Shown piece after piece: positions 54,953 through 64,000 of a stretch of 64,000 bases of DNA (position 1 is the first letter of the stretch; the number at the start of each line of letters is the position of its first letter). A program made the position numbers and the translations under genes. Below the pieces are notes generated by a model. The model did not search any database and was not told where the DNA came from. It saw only the letters and a program-made list of their open reading frames with translations. The stretch spans positions 21,390,001 to 21,454,000 of the forward strand of contig NC_091046.1 of the NCBI RefSeq assembly GCF_963966145.1. Reading direction: 5' to 3'. This DNA comes from Tenebrio molitor (Eukaryota; Arthropoda; Insecta; Coleoptera; Tenebrionidae).

Positions 54953-55709
54953 AAAAAAAAATAAATAATGCATTGAAATCAATTATTATAACTATACTCA
55001 ATTTCATATAAATGTGCATCTAAGCAAGCCATGAAAATCTGATTTTCTGTTGGTATTAAAGCTAAAGCTAGTGACTTTGACTTTCAAAGTTGCTTGCTCT
55101 GCGCGAACCCGATTTGACTAATTTTTCAGTTTTTGTCCATTTTAACATTTCAAAAGCAATGTTATGTCTTTTTACTGATTAAATTAAAGTAATTCTTATT
55201 TGTTTTTGTCTGTATTTTTACCAAGTAAAGATTTATTGGACATGACCTTCATAAAAGTGACTTTTGTAATGTAACTAAATTAAAGGTGCTTTTACAAATG
55301 CACAGCTCACTTGATGAACATTTATATGAAATCAATTATAAACATTAAAAATGTGTATAATTTATTGAAATTTTATTTTCTACTCATAACAATAATTTTG
55401 TAATGTAAAACTCGTTATACGATCATGCCATATCATTAATTGCAACAATCAAAATAGAAATAATATCATCACTAACAAATTAATTACTGATGGAGTTTTT
55501 TTTATTGTTTTTCAAAGTTTTTTGCAGAACAATATTTTCTGATCACAGGACCTTGTTTCCTGAAAGAAACTCAACACTGTGTTTCCACTGAGAATACAAA
55601 CCTGACAAAGCTGACAGAGATCTTTCTGTTGTTTAACATGAAGTTAGTGTAAGTATTTCTAACTCTCAGCTTATTATGTTGCAGTAGAAACGATTAACGT
55701 TTTTTTATA
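54953..55709. other. No gene seen
   Basis: AT-rich; no recognised coding sequence or element ends. Confidence 0.4.
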
Positions 55710-56225
55710 CTGGGTGCCCCAAAATTCGCGGAACAACTCAATGAGGCAATGTCAACTCATGTTAGAAAATAATGAGAAAAATAATTAAAAAATTATATAC
55801 TTCTTAGATTTGAAGATATGGGGGCTCAAAAGGTGCAGCTTTGAACTCATTTATTTTAAAGATTAAAAAAGATTTTGACAATTTGTCTTTTAATAGCCAG
55901 TGACCTAATAATTCTGAACGATTGTGATCAGGTTTGCAATTATTTTCTTCATCATTTCCAGCATTTCCAAGTAGTCGTTTTACCTCAAATAGCGTGCGGC
56001 AACATGGCTTTGATTTTTTCCTCTCATTTCCATGGATACAACAAAAATGAAATATTTGCAGACTATTGGATGCATAGAATGTTCTTAAATGTTGCCACAT
56101 TTAGTGTAACGAATAGGTCCATATCTTCTACAAAAAAGAAGATTTTTTTTCAAACATTTTTACCTGATATTATGACTACTTAACAACGTACTACTACGTT
56201 GTTCTGCGAATTTTGGGGCACCCAG
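55710..56225. repeat. 516-bp MITE with TATA duplication
   Basis: CTGGGTGCCCCAAAATTCG mirrors CGAATTTTGGGGCACCCAG. TATA is present on both sides (55706-55709, 56226-56229). Overlapping ORFs on both strands inside have no family features. Confidence 0.88.
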
Positions 56226-56660
56226 TATATATTTTTTTTTAATTTGCAGCAAGCAAACTTTATCTCTTTCCGGCTCATATAACTATATTTAATTATTTTC
56301 AAGCGGTCGAAAATCACGCCTTTGTGTATCTCATAGAAAAGGTTGAAGTGGCTTTTTTTCTAATCAGACTTGAAACACTTCAAGTCCCAGGAGTTGAAAT
56401 GTCCACAGGCGGTTCCACCAAGTCAAAAGTAAGGTGATTTGAAACATTTCTCATGATTTATTTATCGATAATTACACCAAATATTTAATAATTAAATTAA
56501 ATTTTAAAAAAGGCTCTAAAAAAGCGAAATACGTAACGAAATTATTACCCAATATTTAACCCGTGCCACTGTGGTGTAACACGAGTCGCCCATGTGCATG
56601 GATTACAGATGACAAAATCAAAAATAGCAAGTTGGCCGTTCAACATTAAAAAGTAAACTT

Positions 56661-56885
56661 TTGACTTTAGTAGACTTTACTAATATTATTGAATCTTCAA
56701 GTACTAATAATATGGTATCAAGAGAACTAGGAATTACTGGTGCCTTAAAATTTGAAAATTGTGAGTATGAAAATTATCAATTTACTGTAACTGCAGCAAA
56801 AGAAAATAAAGAAGTTCTTGTCCGAGTTTTTCTTGGTTATCGGCTTGAAGATAAAATACTCGTAATAGTTCACCAAAAGATATAG
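56661..56885 (+). other. Unrecognised ORF, possible exon
   Basis: About 74 codons, no ATG at the start (opens within TTTTGACTTTAGTAGAC, which looks like a splice acceptor). Residues such as SRELGITGALKFENCEYENY and VLVRVFLGYRLEDK look protein-like with a plausible beta pattern, and the stretch is outside any repeat I can delimit. No known family recognised; chance remains possible. Confidence 0.25.
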
Positions 56886-56921
56886 TAATTTTATGGACTT
56901 TCGTCGATAATAATTTCTTTT

Positions 56922-57648
56922 ATTCGGAATAGTGTTATAATATGCGCATTCCTAACCTTATTCGAGGGCGGAAAGTTAACCATTTCTTTTTATCATTTCT
57001 TCCCTCTCTTGGTCAGTAATAGGCCACTTTCCGCCCTGTTATGACGTTTTTCCAGTGGCGTACACGAATTGTCGAAAAACGGTACAAATGAATTTGCACC
57101 AAATTAATTGTTTATTTGCTAAAAATGTAATGATTCCGAATAATAGTAGAGAATAATACTGAGGTGGAAAGTGTTTCATTCCTGTCGGGAGCTAAGATAG
57201 TTTACCAAGGCGTAGCCGAGGTGAACTAATGCTCGAGACAGGAAGGAAACACCTTCCCACCGAGGTTTGTATACTATTTTATTCGGAATCATTACATTTT
57301 TTACAAATAAACAATTAATTTGATGCAATTTCAATTCTACCGTTTTTCGACAATTCGTGTACGCCACTGGAAAAACGTCATAACAGGGCGGAAAGTGGCT
57401 TATTACTGACCAAGAGAGGGAAGTAAAGATAAAAAAGAATGGTTAACTTTCCGCCCTCGTATAAGGTTAGAAATGTACATATACAATACGATTCCGAATA
57501 AAATAGTATACAAACCTCGGTGGGAAGGTGTTTCCTTCCTGTCTCGAGCATTAGTTCACCTCGGCTACGCCTTGGTAAACTAACTTAGCTCTCGACAGGA
57601 ATGAAACACTTTCCACCTCAGTATGTAATCTACTATTACAATTTTGGG
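56922..57648. repeat. Compound inverted duplication A-B-A'-B'
   Basis: A (56922-57141) begins ATTCGGAAT and ends ATTCCGAAT; A' (57291-57499) is its inverse copy (GAGGGCGGAAAGTTAACCAT, CGTACACGAATTGTCG). B (57142-57290) is an HE-type hairpin (apex AGGCGTAGCCGAGG); B' (57500-57648) is the inverse of B. Tails read TATACTATTTTATTCGG. Confidence 0.9.
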
Positions 57649-58117
57649 GTAACTTTTATTATCAACTTGAAGAGAGTTATAAATCTTTTATTTCCACCTT
57701 CTAAGTAATGACACTTTATAGGCATTTGTGGTAACTAAGTAAATGGGCAATTACAGGCAGAGCCCTGTAATATTTAACAGGCACGTAAAGACTTTACAAG
57801 GCTCATCAACAAATAAATAATCCAAATTAATTAAATGATTTTTTTTTAAGTTTATTACAAACACAAACAAATTTAACTATCAATTGTTGCCATTACATAC
57901 GTTAATAATGCACTTTCATATCGCTCCTGGGATCGAATCAGTAGAGAACCGCACTTGCAGCGTTGGTAATTCCGTGGTTATTTTCTTGCATTTCAGTATT
58001 TTTGTTGTTTATCTCAACACCATGACGACGTAGGTATAATTGCTCTACCGCCTTTCATTACAAAATGTTTGTAAACATACATATATAACAATTAAAAAAC
58101 GAAATTTAAAGGCTAAA
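57649..58117. other. No gene seen
   Basis: AT-rich, with no recognised gene or inverted structure. Confidence 0.4.
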
Positions 58118-58272
58118 GGTGGAAATAAAAGTTTGTATGCAACTCGCTTAGCAATTAATCTTTACTGGGCTTACTGGCTTATGGAGACTCGTTCCTTAAG
58201 TCACTCGTCCAACAAGTGCCAGCGCGCCCGTAAAGATCAGTTTACTAAGCTCGTCACATGAATAACTATTAC
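58118..58272 (+). repeat. HE-58 hairpin
   Basis: The 5' block is GGTGGAAATAAAAGTTTGTA; the stem is AACTCGCTTAGCAATTAATC with the complement GATCAGTTTACTAAGCTCGT. The apex region is ACTCGTTCCTTAAGTCACTCG. The tail is ATGAATAACTATT. The stem is more diverged than in other copies. Confidence 0.75.
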
Positions 58273-58542
58273 CTTTGCAAACAGGACACGGTGTCAGTAC
58301 GGTCCTGAAAATGGACCATTGGAGATGAGGTGTAGTTGGACGACGTGATATTTGACACATCTTATGGAGGTCTTTGTAACCCACTAATACTTTTATGAGG
58401 CCTCCAACATTTAGGAGATCCCGTTGCTGTCGGCCGTCATAAATAACTCAAATTATTGAAGGTTCAGAAATGGGCCGTATTAAAACATTTCTTACTGGGG
58501 GTCTTCAACACATTTTTTGTGACGTTTTCCTGCTCTGATTAA

Positions 58543-58713
58543 TAGAGAGTTTTCGCGTTACGTTCCGTTAAAATAACCGGTACGCTATTCGCGAGCAATC
58601 ACCGTAATCGCGTATTCAAACAACGGGCGGTAATGAATCGGTTACGCTATTGCCTAGCAACCCCGGCGTTAGCGTACACAGTTATCTGAAAAACGTAACG
58701 CGAAAACTCTCTA
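58543..58713. repeat. 171-bp MITE
   Basis: TAGAGAGTTTTCGCGTTACG mirrors CGTAACGCGAAAACTCTCTA. The interior has ACCGGTACGCTATTCGC and a related inverse GAATCGGTTACGCTATTGCC. Confidence 0.88.
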
Positions 58714-58863
58714 ATGAAATTAAAAATTAAATTCATCAACTGCCATTTTGACATTTTTAGCCAAATTACATATATCTACTTTGATTACTAAATTAAAACA
58801 GATTATAAACGGTATCAAGTGGTCAGCGTAATTAGTATTTTTGGTTGCGTACAAAATAAATTC

Positions 58864-59261
58864 TAGAGGTAATTTGAATAGAGAAGAACCTGTCAGGTGA
58901 TCTTTGCTGCGCGTTGAAGTGGAAGGGATACCGAGTGCAGTGGCGTAGCAAATTGTTTTTTCCCAGCTGTTTGACGTTCGACACAGTTTGATTTAATATG
59001 TGATAATATTTATTGATACTAAAAATTGTTGAATACATTTTAATAGTTTGCGTATGTCACTTTAACAGACATTATTAGACATAACAATACCTATTTCAGG
59101 ACCTGTTAGCTGAAATTAAATGACACCACACCTGCGCAAGTGGGCACCTGACTCGCCACCTCCCCCTACAGAAAGAAATGGACTAGTCCGCTGGAGTCCG
59201 ACCAAATTTCGACTCTTACGCATATCACGTTACAGGTCCTTCTCTATTCAAATTACCTCTA
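58864..59261. repeat. 398-bp MITE
   Basis: TAGAGGTAATTTGAATAGAG mirrors CTCTATTCAAATTACCTCTA (30-bp TIRs). Nothing recognisable inside. Confidence 0.85.
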
Positions 59262-59630
59262 CCTGTGCAGTGGCACCCGTGCTGAACTGTCTTGTTTCGG
59301 CGATTCCAGATTCTTTTCGAATTTGCCTAGCGTATTGATGATTTCGTGTTTTGTTCCTGAATCTTTTTAGTGTTTTTTATAAAATTAGTTATTCTCACAG
59401 TGTTCTTTACTGAGGTAATGTATCAATATACCAGTTAATTTATTTGAAGTGAAGTGCGTACGTTACGCACATTCACATGACTCACTGTGCGGTCGGTCTC
59501 TACACATTACAAAATTTCCAGATTTGCAGATATCCGGTATTATTTACGACATCTTTACGGACATGCCGTAAACCATTTAAGGGGCAATCGGGTTATTTTA
59601 TAATGCGTTTAGAAAAGCTCGTCTTCCAAC

Positions 59631-61453
59631 CAGTGGCGGCTTGTCAGGTGAGGCAACTGAGGCCGGGCCTCATCCTCATTTAAGCATGAATTTAAATAAA
59701 AATTTATTTTTAAGAATTAGTATTTTGCAGATTTGTTTTTATATTATAATTATTTTATAATTTAATATATTTTCAAACTATAGTAAATCCTAGCAAGAAT
59801 ATCAGGAGTAGTATCCAAAGCATTTATTTTGTTTTTTGTGTTCTACTGGAGAGCGATAAATTTTAAATCCAGGGCTCCCAGTGCAACGGGAAATATTCAA
59901 ATATTTATCGTCGCGCCGCATCCACTAGTGGCCGCGTCAGTTACTACGAATCGAGGCCGATCTTACGTCACCATCACTTACGCCACTTTGCGCATGCGTA
60001 TTATGGTCTAATTCCAGACAAAAAAAGACTTCCATTGAATGGTTTATCTGCTAGGTGGTATGAAATTTTCGGGGCCTCCCGGTGAGCATCGTGGACTCTC
60101 GTACTACAATTTTGGCAGCATGCTTTGAGCTACACCATATTTTTTAACGCGCGCCTTTTAACCAATAGGAAATCAAACCCCAAAAATGACGTAAAGATCA
60201 CGCCAGTTTATTACTCCAGCGGGCCGTCGCGACGCGGCGCCTTCGCGCCAACTAATACAGGCTGTTTGATGAAAAACGCCTCAACCCATAACTTTTTTAT
60301 TTATTACCCGATTTGAATGAACAAAAAAATCAAAGATATGGTTTTTCAAGCGCTACAAAACAGCCATAAAATGGTTTTTTTGGCGTTATCTTCAATAGCT
60401 AACGATAGTCAACTTTTTTTTTTTAATGGACACATGTAGTTTTTTAGTCTTGGTCTGGTAAGGTTTTTTTTTCTGGATCTAATGATGTATTGAAAGTTAT
60501 TATTTGGTTCATAGCTAACTGAAAAAAAATAAAACATTTTTTTGTGGTTCAGCTTATTATAAAATTTTTAAGAGTGCCCTGAAAAACAATCGGAATACAA
60601 AGTACGATAAATGTCATCTAAACGTCAGCTTTTTTTCATCTGCTTTTTTAAACTTTTTTTATTTAAGTATAAAATAACATTGTCAGTCATTTAGGATAGC
60701 AGTCATTTGACTATTATTTTATGTTCGAGTGTAATAAAAATCGTAATTAGTCAAAAACAAAAAGTTAATAGAAAAAAAAATTATTATTATTATTTATGTT
60801 TTCCAAGAAAATAATAATAAAACTCCTCAAGATTGCACCTGACAATTTTCAAACTCACACTTGACATTTGTTGCTATTTGTATTCCAATTGTTTTTCACG
60901 GCACACTTGAAAATTTCATAATAAACTGAACCATAATTAAAAATTGTTTTATTTTTTTTTCAGTCAGCTATGGACCAAACGATAACTTTTAATACATAGT
61001 TAGATTCAGAAAAAAAAACTTTATCAGACTGAGCCTAAAAAACTACATGTGTCCATTAAAAAAAAAAGTTGACTATCGTAAGTACTGAAAATAACGCCAA
61101 AAAAAAAATATTTTATGGCTGCTTCGTAGCGCATGAAAAACCATATCTTCGGTTTTTTTGTTCATTGAAATCGGATAATAAATAAAAAAGTTATGGTTGA
61201 GGCGTTTTTTATCAAACAGCCTGTATAATTCAGTAACAGTTTGAATAATAATTTGTTCTGTGCTGGTCACCTTTGTGTCATTTTCCGTGGTTATTTTGAT
61301 TTGGTTAAGTGCACATTTTTGATAAGGTAACATAGGTTGATCAACCATCAAACATGAATCCCCAATTTGATTTAGTTATGTCGTTGTTAAATGTTCCAAA
61401 ATATGTGCCTCACGCTTGGCCTCACCTCACCCAGAGGTCACGAGCCGCCACTG
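59631..61453. mobile_element. hAT-type element with perfect 8-bp target duplication
   Basis: It starts CAGTGGCGGCTTGTC and ends GAGCCGCCACTG; CTTCCAAC lies on both sides (59623-59630, 61454-61461). Subterminal TGAGGC/GCCTCACC blocks match the element at 2189-3632. Inside is a GC-rich stretch near 60220-60250 and the fold-back FB-1b. No transposase seen, so non-autonomous. Confidence 0.88.
60256..61226. mobile_element. FB-1b: fold-back element, second copy
   Basis: Same ends (TACAGGCTGTTTGATGAAAA and inverse) and the same interior word order as 4928-5858, 971 bp. Each copy contains small private insertions and deletions. Confidence 0.88.
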
Positions 61454-61887
61454 CTTCCAACTATAGGTGGTTGGTGGGGATGTTACCAGTGACGTATCGT
61501 CCACTGTAAAAGACGGGGCGCACAGATGCATTTATTGTAATTTGTAACATAAAGTAAAATTTAACAAAAATAAAAGAAGTAAATTTATAATTCAGAGAAA
61601 ACTATACGTACATGACGGGGCGCACTGGTGCATTTGTTGTAACATAAAAACGATTAACACCTTGTTGTGGGGGTTAAAGAACGCCACTGGTGCCAAAGCG
61701 ATGCGATACTCGATGGGCCGTTCCAGGACGTTCACGGTCATAAAAGGTTGCTGCAGAAGGAACGATTAGCATCACTTTCAATACATTACCAGCATAGATG
61801 CTGCATAGCGCGCCTTCCCTTCTCTTATTTTAACCTCCTTGACTCCATCCCTCATAAAATCACTATATTTCTGAGTCTACTTTAATA
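61454..61887. other. No gene seen
   Basis: A repeated ACGGGGCGCAC block (about 61523 and 61615) but no coding sequence recognised. Confidence 0.4.
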
Positions 61888-62338
61888 TACAGGACAATAA
61901 ATGATTGGCCCATCGCAGTAGGCGTTGCTGACGTAGTTGAATGTGCCGGAAGCCTGATAACATGAGTGAGACTAGTATCGTCGATAGGTGGCGCTACCGT
62001 CGGTAGTGGAAATCTGTCTATACTAGCGGACACAATATTCGGACACCCAATAAACCCATTGCCAAGAAGGCCAAGTGCCCACAATTATGTTAACAATAAG
62101 CAGTAACCATAGCCAAAATCAGCAACCTGTGAGGGTTCCACTGATTTACAACCAACTGACCTATTTTCAGTCTAATCATGAGCACTTGGCTTGGGTTTAT
62201 TGGATGTCCGAATATTGTGTCCGCTAGTATACTAGTTTGTCTAACGTTGCGAGGCTGGCGGCACATCGAAAATTTGTGTGGATTTTCATTGTTTTCAACG
62301 CCAACTGCGATGGGACAATCATTTATAATGACCCTGTA
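61888..62338. repeat. 451-bp MITE with nested TA-MITE
   Basis: TACAGGACAATAAATGATTG mirrors CAATCATTTATAATGACCCTGTA in part; inner CCATCGCAGTAGGCGTTG matches its inverse CAACGCCAACTGCGATGG. The mariner-type MITE 62023-62227 sits inside. Confidence 0.85.
62023..62227. repeat. 205-bp TA-flanked MITE
   Basis: CTAGCGGACACAATATTCGG mirrors CCGAATATTGTGTCCGCTAG; TA at 62021-62022 and 62228-62229. Inner GGGTTTATTGG blocks are also inverse. Confidence 0.92.
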
Positions 62339-62471
62339 TATGATTTAAAGTAAAAGGTCTTTTTGTGCTTCACCCAGTCACGAACTCGACTTCGTCTCGC
62401 TCTTCAATCACAATGGTTGGGTTTCAAAAGGTTGGGAAGCGGTGCGAGCCATTTGCCGTACAATGCAAATA

Positions 62472-63661
62472 TACCGGGTGGGGCATCGTATACGCGCACG
62501 CCAGAAATCGCGACTTCTAATTAAATAAAATTGGCGAAATTTTATATATCTCACTAATTATTGATAAGGTATATTTGAGAATTTTTTAAATTTTTTTTGT
62601 TAATAAATAAGGCCGTAACAGTTTTATTAGTTTTCTGAAATTAACTGTTAATTTACCTATAAAGTTTTTACACTAAATGAATTTGTATCTGCTAGCCCAT
62701 CAAACCCTGGTGGCAGAATTACAAATTTTTAAAGTAACGCTTAAGGTATAAGATTATATAGCCCTTTAAAAGTATTTGACCGGAGATAAACGTCCCTTTT
62801 GTCGCAATTGCAGTAGGCGGTCAGCCCAACCATAAATCATGCTTCAAGCAATTCTCTGTTGTGAATTCCAGAGCCGGCCTCAAAACAAAAGCGTACCGAT
62901 GAAATTATATTTATTTATTATATATTACAATACTATTACAAATCATCTTTACTGTTTTCAAGACACAAAGTACTAAAGGGAATTTCGTTACCATCGCAAA
63001 ATTTACAATAAACATCAAAAACATGTTCTATCACAAATTTTTAATCCCTGCCCTGAACCAAGGAAAAGGGATGCAGCTGCACGAGCCGAGACAACCATCT
63101 CAACGCCAATATTGGTTTCCATTATTCGGATAATTTTAGTGCTGCCATATAATCTTATACCTTAAGCGTTACTTTACTTAGTTAGCTAAATAATTCGCTT
63201 TTTTATTTAAAAGTAAACCAGACGGGTGATTTACGGCACAATGGTATAATTTCCCAACAAAGGTATAGCCGACCGTTTTAAACCTTTTTGCCATAAAATT
63301 GACAGTTTCCATTGTCACCTAAATTTACGACAGCACAAGTAGCAGGTCATAAATAAAAATGATTTTGAAAGTTGAAATGTAAAACTGCGTTTAATTCAAA
63401 ATCTAATTGGTATTTTTTCTGTAGATTTCGTAAATAATTATAGGAAGTGAATCTGGGTTGGTTAGTATAAAAATCAGAATTTGACTTTTTGGTTGAAATT
63501 TACATTTTAATTTTTTTTGGCTTTGTTTGTAAGTGAAAAATTATCAAAAAATTATGAAATGTACCGTACCAATAGCCAGGTAAGTCTGAAAAATTTCGAC
63601 AATTTTATTTAATTAGAAGTCGCGATTTCTCGCGTGCGCGTATACGATGCCCCACCCGGTA
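62472..63661. mobile_element. 1.19-kb MITE-like element with GC-rich TIRs
   Basis: TACCGGGTGGGGCATCGTAT mirrors ATACGATGCCCCACCCGGTA; TIRs about 60 bp (CGCGACTTCTAATTAAATAA). Inside: a nested MITE (62730-63176); no transposase seen. Confidence 0.9.
62730..63176. repeat. 447-bp nested MITE
   Basis: TAAAGTAACGCTTAAGGTAT mirrors ATACCTTAAGCGTTACTTTA, continuing with AAGATTATAT. No coding inside. Confidence 0.88.
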
Positions 63662-64000
63662 CAAAATGTACAATACAGCGGTGCTTAAAATATTACCTGC
63701 TAGTGGTAAACTAGGATTTAAAAGTCACGTAAGATCTTTAACTTAAACTACCATAACATTTTACGGCCTACAACCAAATTGAAAATACACTACATTTAAA
63801 TACACTGCTCTTAGAAATTAATGCATTACTAACATTTTCTGTAATAATCGAAAAGTTTACAAAAATTTCCTAACATGGATGCTATGATTTGTTAAAATAC
63901 TACGTGCAAAAACTAAAATACTCCTAGATAGCTTGCCTTTGCTTATTTATTGTTAAAAAAAGTCATACTACAAGATAAGGTATTAACACGTACAGCAAAC
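63662..64000. other. No gene seen at right edge
   Basis: AT-rich; no recognised coding or element ends. Confidence 0.4.

Overview
The window looks like repeat-packed, AT-rich nuclear DNA from an arthropod, most likely an insect. The evidence is the mix of Jockey and RTE non-LTR retrotransposons, a BEL/Pao LTR retrotransposon, Tc1-like and mariner elements, hAT elements and very many palindromic non-autonomous DNA elements. I could not identify any host gene with confidence. Two short open stretches (29700-29972 and 56661-56885) and a possible two-exon mini-ORF (30513-31331) are the only non-transposon candidates.

Layout, left to right. 293-16032 is one old long-inverted-repeat transposon (PAL-1). 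Its left arm was broken up by a hAT element (2189-3632), a full-length Jockey element with a 12-bp target duplication (6007-10720) and several hairpin elements; its core holds an intact Tc1-like transposase element (12378-14332). 16033-28 kb is a chain of fold-back elements, many abutting at shared TATA/TACAG ends, one of which carries a 5'-truncated RTE element (22009-24082). 28.5-35.9 kb holds hairpin elements, a fragment of a non-LTR element with an apparent restriction-like endonuclease, and a Tc1-type MITE.

36027-51127 is a single decayed BEL/Pao element enlarged by nested insertions. A Tc1 remnant and a mariner remnant sit side by side at its reverse-transcriptase active site. Its 3' LTR holds a three-unit tandem array of a THAP-domain element; the third unit contains a 4.1-kb long-TIR transposon of a class I cannot name, with a 3-bp target duplication; that element in turn contains a retroelement fragment. 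51-64 kb is mostly fold-back and TA-flanked MITEs plus a hAT-type element (59631-61453) with a perfect 8-bp duplication.

The most interesting signal is a dispersed family of asymmetric hairpin elements ('HE', at least 12 loci). Each has a roughly 40-60 bp stem, an apex built from CTCG/CGAG motifs, and a conserved 3' tail resembling AAATAACTATT. Four occupied-versus-empty comparisons inside this window show insertion within T-tracts without an obvious longer target duplication. This suggests a replicative, non-cut-and-paste mechanism, perhaps Helitron/Helentron-like; that is inference.

Coordinates of element ends are read by eye and may be off by a few bases; sequence identities were not computed.
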